From assembly GCA_026391775.1 (NCBI GenBank), contig JAPLDK010000030.1, forward strand, positions 1-64,000: a stretch of DNA of 64,000 nt, read 5' to 3'. The notes under the pieces were generated by a model. That model ran no database searches, was not told where the DNA came from, and worked only from the letters and a program-made list of their open reading frames with translations. The position numbers and the translations under genes are program-made. Of this stretch, positions 9,106 to 16,482 are shown piece by piece (position 1 is the stretch's first letter; every line of letters starts with the position of its first letter). Source of the DNA: Bacteroidota bacterium (lineage in GTDB: Bacteria > Bacteroidota > Bacteroidia > Bacteroidales > FEN-979).

Positions 9106-9992
9106 ATTCGCTAAAAAAACAGTTTCTCTTTGCCTCATTTTTGCTAATAGTACTGTTAGCTAACGGCCAGAAAGAAAGCTATACCCTTTTTTATGTGGAA
9201 GGAATTGTACAGGGAACCGTTAACTCCGGATGGGAAAAGCTTGTAAAGGGAACAAAAATCGATTCCTTCCGGTATTTAAAGATCGGCAGCAAGGCCAGTG
9301 TTATTCTTGTTAATCAGAATGGCATCCCGATGAGGTTATCCCGGGAAGGTATTTATGAAATCAGCAAACTGAAGAATCTTTTTATTTCTGATGCATTAAC
9401 GGCCAGATATTTCCAGTATATATGGGAAGAGATTGAACAAAAACATCACGAAAGAAACACAGCGAATCTCAATGTCGTTGCTGCAACGATCAGGGGTAAA
9501 AGTGAAAAAAATTATCCTGTAATGCTGTGCCCGGTTGACTCCACGATAATTACCGGGGATTCCATTCACTTTTCCTGGACAGATCCGTTAAAGAAAGGAT
9601 CCTTTCTGTTGCTTGTTTATGATTACAATAACGACTGGAAAGTTCTTTTAAAATCGGAGCTATCGGCAAATCAATACGTAATCAGGGCAGCCGATCTTGG
9701 TTTGTCACCCGGTATGGATTACGCCTGGATTGTCACTTATGACACAACTTCCCTAAGTAAACAGTTTTGCAATGTTTTTTCGGTACCTGATTCAAAATGG
9801 ACAACATTATATAAAAATGCTTTTATTTCGATGAACTCCGGAATTGATAATGAAATTGGTCTTTTGAGGTACGCATTTTTTCTTCTCGAGAACCGGCAAT
9901 ATTGCGAAGCAAAGGATACATATCTCAGGTCTGTCAGTGTTGCCAGAGAAAATGCATTTGTTATAAAATCTAAAAGGTTCTTTTCATATTGA
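9102..9992 (+). CDS. Exported FecR-like partner of the CHASE2 sensor (copy A)
   Basis: 296 residues, start ATG overlapping the CHASE2 stop codon (ATGA), which implies translational coupling. Signal peptide 1-22 (ending LLANGQ). Residues about 28-95 look like a FecR-type beta domain (VKGTKIDSFRYLKIGSKASV, ILVNQNGIPMRLSREGIYEI). A second beta-rich region with PVDSTIITGDSIHFSWTDP follows, and a short helical TPR-like tail ends in EAKDTYLRSVSVARENAF. The same layout is found in the protein at 43722-44513, which also follows a CHASE2 gene by a 4-nt overlap. Family experience: FecR-like and CHASE2 genes are often neighbours. The C-terminus may be shortened by a frameshift, because the +1 frame stays open to 10167. 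Confidence 0.8.
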   Translation: MNSLKKQFLFASFLLIVLLANGQKESYTLFYVEGIVQGTVNSGWEKLVKGTKIDSFRYLKIGSKASVILVNQNGIPMRLSREGIYEISKLKNLFISDALTARYFQYIWEEIEQKHHERNTANLNVVAATIRGKSEKNYPVMLCPVDSTIITGDSIHFSWTDPLKKGSFLLLVYDYNNDWKVLLKSELSANQYVIRAADLGLSPGMDYAWIVTYDTTSLSKQFCNVFSVPDSKWTTLYKNAFISMNSGIDNEIGLLRYAFFLLENRQYCEAKDTYLRSVSVARENAFVIKSKRFFSY

Positions 9993-10354
9993 TCATCTGT
10001 TTTTTCCAATTAGAATCATCAAGGAAATAATAAAGAAAATCTTTTTCATAATTATCAAATCTAAAGTTTATGATCCGGATGGAAGAATAACAAATCCAAA
10101 AGGACTACAACAGGATTTAAATGCGAAGGACGAAAATTTTATAGTTGATATTATTATCAAGCCATAAAATTAACAAAGGCTTTGCATATAGAGCCGATAG
10201 TCGGGTAATGTGGATTGAGTCCGTTTTTTCAGGCTTGTCAAGTGATCTGTTCAGATCATCTATGCTGAAAGTTGCATTGACTTTGTTTACTGATGAATAG
10301 GGGATTCAATAGTTCTTGGTCAGGCAACCCTTGCAAAATACCTATAGAAAATAA

Positions 10355-10384
10355 TTGAATTTTTGTTTATTGAAAATAAATTTG
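10355..10384 (+). promoter_or_regulatory. Candidate promoter for the gene at 10749
   Basis: TTG at 10355-10357, exactly 19 nt spacer, TAAATTTG at 10377-10384. This is a close match to the Bacteroidetes primary-sigma consensus. Transcription from about 10391 would give an unusually long leader of about 358 nt. Confidence 0.55.
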
Positions 10385-10619
10385 TACCTTAGAAGGTTGG
10401 TTTCTACTCAATTAATTGAAGTTTTTATTTTGAAAAGGAATATAGACTATTGCACAATACTTCTGAAAAGGGCAATTATTCTAAAAGGATAGTTTGCATA
10501 TTGAAAGAAAAATACATTCATTTAAACATCTTGGGTGAGTCATAATTTATAAACGAAATAGCAAAATCTGTTGAAATATTAATCTGATTAACTGTTATAA
10601 CGAAAACCAATAGAGTAAA

Positions 10620-10722
10620 ACAAAAACCATCCGAATTTAAAATGGATGTCAACATATTGGGAGAAACCCGAAAATCCTCCACCAAAGAGTAGGGCACGGA
10701 AGCCGAAAAGGGTATGAGTAGG
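10620..10722 (+). promoter_or_regulatory. Candidate structured leader element, copy B
   Basis: Two possible hairpins (CATCC/GGATG arms around 10628-10650; GGAG/CTCC arms around 10660-10680) are followed by ACGG (10696-10699), CCGAAAAG (10703-10710), a 5-nt spacer and GAGTAGG (10716-10722), 26 nt before the ATG. The last three blocks repeat those at 4417-4448. An extra GAGTAGGG sits at 10687-10694. No match to a riboswitch family I know; regulatory RNA is inference. Confidence 0.4.
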
Positions 10723-10748
10723 TAAAAATAATTTAATATGATATAAAC

Positions 10749-11687
10749 ATGTCACACGTAAGAACAAATTACATCGTTTACAACCATAACGGAGGCGGTG
10801 TAAGGCATCATCATTTCAGCTCTTCAAATTACATTATTGAAACTACAAGTGAGGATTTTCCCGGTGCCACAAACGGCACTCTTGGTAGTTCCATTGCTTA
10901 TGGTTGGCCAAGATTACAATTTGAAGGAAATGATGTGCAATTTGCATTCATGTCAGTTCATGGGGCAGCCGATGGAAATCACCTTTATCCATCATCTGGA
11001 AATCAACCAGTTCAGGTAGGTTCATCCGATATCGATGTATTAGTGGTTTATGCTCCTCCCGGAGGCATCAATGTAGGAGGAAAGCCCGGTATTTGGGTAG
11101 ATGCATTTGATCTTGATACAGGTAATTTTTCAGACGACCTTAATTTCATTAGCATCTTGACTCCACCAACACCACCGGACCACATTGATTTGAATAAAAC
11201 AACATTTGCCAATTCTGAAGGAGAAGTATGCTCAGTCACAGCGGAACACATAAGAGCAAGTACGACAATAGATGGAGGTGTCCCTTTCATTAAATGGGAA
11301 AAAATTGCAAAATCCGATTCTATTGTAGTAACTAAAGATTTTGATTTGGCTCAAAATGAAACTGGGGAAATTTGGTTTGCCTTTTATCAATCATCATTAC
11401 AAGTGTCTGTGAGTCAGGTGAAAAAAGAAGTTACAAAAGCGGTTGAAGAAGGCTTTTCAATTATTATGACTGATACTGGGCCGATTGCAGTTCATGGAGT
11501 ACATGGTAATAATCCCGAGAAATTTACAATTGCAATGTCTTCAGAAGTTCTTAACAAAATTTCTTCAAAACAAAAAAAAGAAATAGAAGTGCTTGCAAAT
11601 AATTATCAAAATCTTTCCAAAGCTGCTGTTGTAGCAATTAATAAAGCTTATGAAGCTGTCTTTCAAATAATTAATACGATTAAATAA
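10749..11687 (+). CDS. Protein of unknown function, cytoplasmic by sequence
   Basis: 312 residues and not recognised. There is no signal peptide or membrane helix. The N-terminal two thirds look beta-rich (YIVYNHNGGGVRHHHFSSSN, GWPRLQFEGNDVQFAFMSVH, SSDIDVLVVYAPPGGINVGG, PGIWVDAFDLDTG), perhaps a jelly-roll or beta-sandwich. The last ~85 residues are helical and charged (QVKKEVTKAVEEGFSI, EVLNKISSKQKKEIEVLANN, KAAVVAINKAYEAVFQI). The His-rich N-terminus (VRHHHF) could bind metal, but this is not supported further. It stands alone in an AT-rich island, with its own promoter and a long leader, between decayed genes, which suggests acquired DNA. Function is not assignable from sequence. Confidence 0.85.
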   Translation: MSHVRTNYIVYNHNGGGVRHHHFSSSNYIIETTSEDFPGATNGTLGSSIAYGWPRLQFEGNDVQFAFMSVHGAADGNHLYPSSGNQPVQVGSSDIDVLVVYAPPGGINVGGKPGIWVDAFDLDTGNFSDDLNFISILTPPTPPDHIDLNKTTFANSEGEVCSVTAEHIRASTTIDGGVPFIKWEKIAKSDSIVVTKDFDLAQNETGEIWFAFYQSSLQVSVSQVKKEVTKAVEEGFSIIMTDTGPIAVHGVHGNNPEKFTIAMSSEVLNKISSKQKKEIEVLANNYQNLSKAAVVAINKAYEAVFQIINTIK

Positions 11688-11697
11688 AAACATATTG

Positions 11698-11842
11698 GTC
11701 TACTCCGAAAGGCAAAACTAAAGTAAAATTCTACCAAGTCACCAATGAAGGACCTTCAAAAAGTGATAGTGAAGGGTAGAGAGTTATTATTGTGACTTAG
11801 GACTGTTCTATCTTTTTGATTGAAACACCTTTCGGAGTAGAC
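11698..11842. repeat. 15-nt perfect inverted repeat enclosing 115 nt
   Basis: Left arm GTCTACTCCGAAAGG (11698-11712) and right arm CCTTTCGGAGTAGAC (11828-11842) are exact reverse complements. Two shorter complementary pairs lie inside (TCTACC 11730-11735 with GGTAGA 11775-11780; AAGTCAC 11736-11742 with GTGACTT 11792-11798) in crossing order. It begins 11 nt after the stop of the preceding gene. It could be a MITE-like remnant or an RNA element; it encodes nothing obvious. Confidence 0.6.
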
Positions 11843-11944
11843 TTAAAAATATTATTTCTGACAGAGAATGTATTGGTAATAGGATAATTGTCAGATTTTC
11901 TAACATTGGTTTTCCCAGTTGAGAGGTTGTAAATTACTCATTCA

Positions 11945-12031
11945 CTATTCCCACCTTTCTCCTAATACGGCTTTTTTAATTTCTTCCGAAAATTCTTCGC
12001 AGTTAACATCTGTACTTGGTTTTAATGCCAT
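11945..12031 (-). CDS. Possible 28-residue small ORF, probably a truncated gene start
   Basis: ATG at 12031 to TAG at 11945-11947 encodes a 28-residue acidic peptide beginning MALKPSTDVNCEEFSEEIKK. It begins 9 nt after the stop of the open frame at 12041-12280 on the same strand, a spacing typical of an operon. The sequence looks like the beginning of a helical protein that ends early, so it may be the remnant of a second gene of a decayed pair. No family recognised. Confidence 0.3.
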   Translation of the reverse strand: MALKPSTDVNCEEFSEEIKKAVLGERWE

Positions 12032-12040
12032 AATTCTAAA

Positions 12041-12280
12041 TTATTTAAGTCCAAAAAATAAATCATCAATTGATAGAGGTTTATTCTCTTTTTTAAAACT
12101 TTCACAATATGTAAAGAATGAATTCAGATTACGACGAATTTCATCATCCTCTGATACTCCCTTAAAAAAGAAAAATCTATGGGGCTGACTATTCCATAGA
12201 TAATAAATAATGTTTGCTAATGAGGACGATTTAAGGAATCGACTTACGAGATAATAAAAAAGGGGAGAGATCCCCTTTTT
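12041..12280 (-). pseudogene. 3' remnant of an unidentified gene
   Basis: An open frame of 79 codons on the minus strand has no ATG, GTG or TTG start and begins inside the terminator hairpin at 12256-12281. The last ~60 residues have protein-like composition (NIIYYLWNSQPHRFFFFKG, SEDDEIRRNLNSFFTYCESF, ending SIDDLFFGLK). Best read as the tail of a gene whose 5' part was deleted when the sequence next to tRNA-Gln was rearranged. Family not recognised; coding status is inferred from composition only. Confidence 0.4.
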
Positions 12281-12281
12281 T
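12256..12281. terminator. Rho-independent terminator, usable on both strands
   Basis: A-run (12256-12261), GGGGA, loop GAGA, TCCCC, T-run (12276-12281). The GC stem is only 5 bp, extended by A/T pairs. It separates the accessory stretch from tRNA-Gln. Confidence 0.65.
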
Positions 12282-12423
12282 TATTACCAATTCCATTTTT
12301 ATGAAAAGTTGGAGGAAGCATTATAGTGATCAAAAGTGAAAAAGTTTAGGGTATAATTGACATGTACACGACCCGGAAAGACTTATAGATGATTGTATTT
12401 CAATTAACTGTAAAAATGTCTTG

Positions 12424-12494
12424 TTGTCCCGCCAGGATTCGAACCTAGACCAAGAGAACCAAAATCTCTGGTGCTGCCATTACACCACGGGACA
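12424..12494 (-). tRNA. tRNA-Gln (anticodon TTG)
   Basis: Minus-strand sequence begins TGTCCCGTGGTGTAATGG and ends with the T-arm GGTTCGAATCC and acceptor CGGGACA. The acceptor stem TGTCCCG/CGGGACA pairs fully over 7 bp. The anticodon stem AGAGA/TCTCT encloses the loop TTTTGGT, anticodon TTG, which reads CAA glutamine codons. No CCA is encoded. It lies directly beside the decayed accessory region, a common place for island insertion. Confidence 0.95.
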
Positions 12495-12604
12495 ATCTGA
12501 ATTTCAGGCCAGTGGATCCTGGCCTGAAAAGCGGCTGCAAAAGTAGCACTTTTTTCGCATAAGCGCAATTTTTGTACCTTCGCAGCCCATTCAACTCCTG
12601 ATCA

Positions 12605-15600
12605 ATGAATAATTACCAGAGACTGAACACTATCCTTGGCTGGATCACTTTTGTGATTGCAGCCATTGTTTTTTTGCTCACTATAGAACCTACAGCCAGC
12701 TGGTGGGACCCGGGTGAATTTATTTCGACCACTTATAAGCTCCAGATCGGCCATCCCCCGGGGGCGCCTACCATGCAGCTTATCGGCCGGATTTTCTCCC
12801 TGCTGGCTTTTGGTAATGTCGCAAGAGTTGCAATGATGATCAATGCCATGAGCGCCCTCTGCAGCGCTCTTGCCGTGCTTTTCCTTTTCTGGGTCATCAC
12901 CATGTTTGCCCGCAAGATCGTTGCCCCCGATGGCGAAATGACCGAAGGCCGCATGTGGACCATCTTTTCTGCCGGTTTAATAGGGGCCATGACCTTCACA
13001 TTCACAGATTCATTCTGGTTTTCAGCCGTGGAAGGCGAAGTCTATGCCATGTCGGCCATGTTTACATCCCTGGTCTTCTGGGCCATCATGAAATGGGAGT
13101 CTGTAGCCGATGAAAAACATGCCTCGCGCTGGCTTATTTTTATTGCACTCATGATAGGTTTTGCCATCGGTGTTCATCTTCTGAACCTGCTCACAATTCC
13201 GGCCCTGGCGTATGTTATCTACTTTAAAAAATTCAAGCCCACCCGCAACGGGATGATCCTGACCTTCCTTATATCAGTTATCGTACTGGCTTTTATCATG
13301 TATTTTGTTATTCCCTGGATACCTAACCTTGCAGGAAAGTTCGAAATACTCTTTGTAAATTCTTTCGGCCTGCCATTCCAGAGCGGGACTGTCTTTTATT
13401 TCGTATTGCTGATCGGGCTTATTGTATGGGGGCTTTACTATACCCGCAAGACCAACCGACCACTCATCAATTCCATCATTCTTTCATTCGCATTTGTACT
13501 CATCGGGTACTCGACCTTCCTGGTACTGGTGATCCGTGCCAATGCAGATACTCCCATCAATGAGAATGATCCCAAGGATATCGTGGGACTGGTTTCCTAC
13601 CTCAACCGTGAACAGTACGGCACCTGGCCCGTGTTTTACGGCCAGTATTATAATGCCCCTATTGTTGGTTATGAGGATGGCAGCCCGGTGTATGCCCATG
13701 ATTCGGCCACGCATAAATATGTTATTGTGGATGACAGGAAAGGCACCATACCTGTGTTTGATCCCCGTTTTATGACGATCTTCCCAAGGATTTGGAGCCG
13801 TGAGTCGGATCGCAAAGGGACACTTGACTTTTATAAAAAATGGGGAGGCGAAGGTGTCCCTATCACCATCACTGATGAGGACGGTAAAACACAAATCGTT
13901 AACAAACCCACTTTCGGAGATAATCTTAAATATTTCTTTACATACCAGGTTGGCTGGATGTACCTGAGGTATTTCCTCTGGAATTATTCGGGACGACAGA
14001 ATGATGTGCAGGGATTCGGAGGGGTTGAAGACGGGAACTGGATCACAGGTATACCTTTCCTCGATAAATGGAGGCTTGGCCACGACCAGCTTAATCTGCC
14101 CGATAACAAAAAGAACTGGGGCACGAACAAGTATTACATGCTCCCGCTGATCCTCGGCCTGATAGGCCTTTTCTTCCAGGCCAAAAAGGAGTCACGCGGT
14201 GCCATCGTGATCACCATGCTGTTTCTTATGACAGGCCTGGCCATTGTGGTTTACCTTAATCAAAAACCATTCGAGCCCCGCGAACGGGATTATTCCTATT
14301 GCGGATCCACGTATGCGTTTGCCATCTGGATAGGCCTTGGCGTGATCTACCTGACCCAGCTGGCAAAGAAATACCTGAAGAAAGAATACCTTTCAGTAAT
14401 TCTTGTATTTGCCTTCTGTTTCCTGCTCGTTCCGGTCAATATGGCAAAGGAGAACTGGGATGACCATGACCGCAGCGGTAAATATTCCTGCCGCGACTTT
14501 GCAGCAAATTATCTTAATTCCTGCGATCCCCAGGCGGTGCTGATCACAAACGGTGATAATGACACCTTCCCTTTATGGTATGACCAGGAAGTTGAAGGAA
14601 TACGTACCGACGTGAGGGTTGTGAATTTTATGCTCGCCTCCGGCGGATGGTATATCGACCAGCTCTATCAGAAGATGTATGATTCGAATCCTCTCCCGTT
14701 TACCTTAAACCGTAAAATGTACGGTATAGGGAAAAATGATATTATACCTTTTTACGACGTCGGTGTTAAAGGCTATATAAACCTGAAAGATATTATAGAT
14801 TTCATCAGGAGTGATGATCCCCAGACCTTCCTGACCCTGCAGAACGGGGAAAAGCTTAAATTCATCCCATCAAGGAATATCAAGCTTGCCGTGGATAAAG
14901 AGGCCTGTATCCGGAATGGCATTGTACCCGCTCACCTCAAAGATAAAATGGTTGATACCATTTACTGGACAATCCGGGGAAACCAGCTTTACAAGAATGA
15001 TATCATGCTGCTTGATTTTGTTGCTACCAATAACTGGACACGGCCTTTGTATTTCGCATCCCCAAGCAGCGTCGGCTCTGTTTTCAATGTTGAAAAGTTT
15101 TGCAGTGTGACCGGTTTTGTATATAAGTTCATGCCGGTGCATGCCGACTCTGCCGATTATATCCAGGGAATGGGAGGTGTTGATCCATTGACATCCTACG
15201 ACATCCTGATCAACAAGTGCAAATGGGGTAACCTGAGCGATCCCCATGTATATGTTGACCCGGAAAGCCTTAACAACTCGGTACGCCCGAAAACCAATTT
15301 CATGAGGGTCGCACAGTCGCTGGTAAACATGGATAAGAAAAAAGAAGCCGTTATGCTGCTTAACTCATACCTGAATAATTTCCCCGATTCGAAGATCACC
15401 TATGATATGTATATGTTGCCGTTTGCGGAGGTTTATTACAAGGCAGGGGATACGGCAACTGCCAATCTGATCACGAGGAGAGTGGCGCAGATCCTAACGC
15501 AGAACCTAGATTATTATATGTCGTATAATCCAGCATACCGTCAGTACTTCCAGAACGATATCAATTCGAATATGGGAATGATACGCAGAATCTCGATGAT

Positions 15601-15679
15601 GGCAACGGATAACAAGCAGGGCAAGCTGGCTGCGGAAATGGACTCGCTGTTTAACAAACGACTGAAATTATACCAATGA
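12605..15679 (+). CDS. GT117 / DUF2723 family polytopic membrane glycosyltransferase
   Basis: 1024 residues. The N-terminal ~600 residues hold about 11-13 transmembrane segments with the DUF2723 signature near the start: ASWWDPGEFISTTYKLQIGH then PPGAPTMQLIGRIF, where the acidic residues and the His-Pro-Pro-Gly stretch correspond to the catalytic loop of PMT-type (GT-C) enzymes. The region after about 600 contains a large extracytoplasmic part (TNGDNDTFPLWYDQE) and ends with a TPR-like helical segment. GT117 enzymes are Bacteroidetes lipid-sugar-dependent transferases related to protein O-mannosyltransferases; the acceptor here is not determinable. Probably glycosylates exported proteins. The lgt gene overlaps its stop codon by 4 nt, coupling the two. 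Confidence 0.88.
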   Translation: MNNYQRLNTILGWITFVIAAIVFLLTIEPTASWWDPGEFISTTYKLQIGHPPGAPTMQLIGRIFSLLAFGNVARVAMMINAMSALCSALAVLFLFWVITMFARKIVAPDGEMTEGRMWTIFSAGLIGAMTFTFTDSFWFSAVEGEVYAMSAMFTSLVFWAIMKWESVADEKHASRWLIFIALMIGFAIGVHLLNLLTIPALAYVIYFKKFKPTRNGMILTFLISVIVLAFIMYFVIPWIPNLAGKFEILFVNSFGLPFQSGTVFYFVLLIGLIVWGLYYTRKTNRPLINSIILSFAFVLIGYSTFLVLVIRANADTPINENDPKDIVGLVSYLNREQYGTWPVFYGQYYNAPIVGYEDGSPVYAHDSATHKYVIVDDRKGTIPVFDPRFMTIFPRIWSRESDRKGTLDFYKKWGGEGVPITITDEDGKTQIVNKPTFGDNLKYFFTYQVGWMYLRYFLWNYSGRQNDVQGFGGVEDGNWITGIPFLDKWRLGHDQLNLPDNKKNWGTNKYYMLPLILGLIGLFFQAKKESRGAIVITMLFLMTGLAIVVYLNQKPFEPRERDYSYCGSTYAFAIWIGLGVIYLTQLAKKYLKKEYLSVILVFAFCFLLVPVNMAKENWDDHDRSGKYSCRDFAANYLNSCDPQAVLITNGDNDTFPLWYDQEVEGIRTDVRVVNFMLASGGWYIDQLYQKMYDSNPLPFTLNRKMYGIGKNDIIPFYDVGVKGYINLKDIIDFIRSDDPQTFLTLQNGEKLKFIPSRNIKLAVDKEACIRNGIVPAHLKDKMVDTIYWTIRGNQLYKNDIMLLDFVATNNWTRPLYFASPSSVGSVFNVEKFCSVTGFVYKFMPVHADSADYIQGMGGVDPLTSYDILINKCKWGNLSDPHVYVDPESLNNSVRPKTNFMRVAQSLVNMDKKKEAVMLLNSYLNNFPDSKITYDMYMLPFAEVYYKAGDTATANLITRRVAQILTQNLDYYMSYNPAYRQYFQNDINSNMGMIRRISMMATDNKQGKLAAEMDSLFNKRLKLYQ

Positions 15680-16482
15680 CCACCATTCTTACATTCATTC
15701 ACTGGAACCCCAGCCCGGATATCTTCCATATCGGGAGCCTGGTAATCCGCTGGTACGGACTGCTGTTCGCTTCTTCCTTTTTCTTCGGCTATTTTATCAT
15801 GCTGCAGTTTTTCAAAAAGGAAGGCATAGAGGTTGACAAACTGGATACCCTCACCACTTATATGGTGATAGGGACGGTGGTCGGGGCAAGGCTGGGGCAT
15901 TGCCTTTTCTATGAACCCGGCTATTACCTGTCGCATCCCATCAAGATACTTGAAGTATGGGAAGGCGGCCTGGCCAGCCATGGAGCTGGTTTGGGAATTA
16001 TACTCTCGATCCTGATATTTGGTCACAGGAATAAACTGACTTTCCTTTGGGTGATGGACCGGGTAGTGATTGTTGTTGCCTTGTCGGGATTGTTGATCAG
16101 AACAGGGAACCTTATGAACTCAGAGATATTCGGACATATTACAAGCCTTCCCTGGGGGTTTTATTTTCTAAGGGCATCAAACCCTGCCGACGCTCTTGAT
16201 CCGAGACATCCGACCCAGATCTATGAAGGGCTTGGTTATTTTATTATTTTCCTTTCACTCTGGCGGCTGTATTATATCAAACAAGGGAAGCCCGGGCCAG
16301 GCCTGTTTTTCGGGCTGTTCCTGACCGGTGTTTTCGGGCTGCGTTTTCTCATTGAGTTTCTGAAGGAACCCCAGGTGGGATTTGAACAGGGAATGCCGCT
16401 TAATATGGGGCAGCTGCTTAGTATTCCTTTTGTAGTCCTTGGAATTTACCTGGTTTACCGGGCCCGGAGACCGGACGCCTGA
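15676..16482 (+). CDS. lgt: Prolipoprotein diacylglyceryl transferase
   Basis: 268 residues, about seven transmembrane helices. Transfers diacylglycerol from phosphatidylglycerol to the lipobox cysteine of prolipoproteins in the inner membrane. Family motifs are present: SLVIRWYGLLF near the N-terminus, VVGARLGHCLFYEP with the essential Arg, GGLASHGAG, RTGNLMNSEIFG (the Lgt signature region), and RHPTQIYEGLGY. Length is normal. The start codon overlaps the stop of the GT117 gene (ATGA), and the 3' end overlaps the convergent glycosyltransferase gene by 28 nt. The window also encodes probable lipoprotein substrates (2933, 52125, 58549). Confidence 0.97.
   Translation: MTTILTFIHWNPSPDIFHIGSLVIRWYGLLFASSFFFGYFIMLQFFKKEGIEVDKLDTLTTYMVIGTVVGARLGHCLFYEPGYYLSHPIKILEVWEGGLASHGAGLGIILSILIFGHRNKLTFLWVMDRVVIVVALSGLLIRTGNLMNSEIFGHITSLPWGFYFLRASNPADALDPRHPTQIYEGLGYFIIFLSLWRLYYIKQGKPGPGLFFGLFLTGVFGLRFLIEFLKEPQVGFEQGMPLNMGQLLSIPFVVLGIYLVYRARRPDA

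Larger units (their letters stand above)
9993..10748. other. Intergenic region, AT-rich, 756 nt
   Basis: No complete gene. In the +1 frame relative to the preceding gene, an open frame continues from about 9984 to a TAA at 10165-10167 (with KSKVYDPDGRITNPKGLQQ and DENFIVDIIIKP). It may be a frameshifted extension of that gene or the tail of a different, deleted gene. The rest holds a candidate promoter (10355-10384) and a ~358-nt leader for the gene at 10749. Confidence 0.5.

Noticed and set aside
11698-11842. Insertion sequence
   Set aside because: Only 115 nt between the arms, no transposase frame and no clear target-site duplication.
11919-12188. Plus-strand ORF of 89 codons
   Set aside because: The opposite strand has better protein-like composition in this stretch; this frame looks like its shadow.
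12422-12444. The 3' end of tRNA-Gln as an integration (att) site for the 10-12 kb island
   Set aside because: I saw no second copy of this sequence between 4 and 12.4 kb and no integrase gene, so an att pair cannot be supported.
13484-14083. Minus-strand ORF of 199 codons
   Set aside because: Antisense shadow within the GT117 gene.
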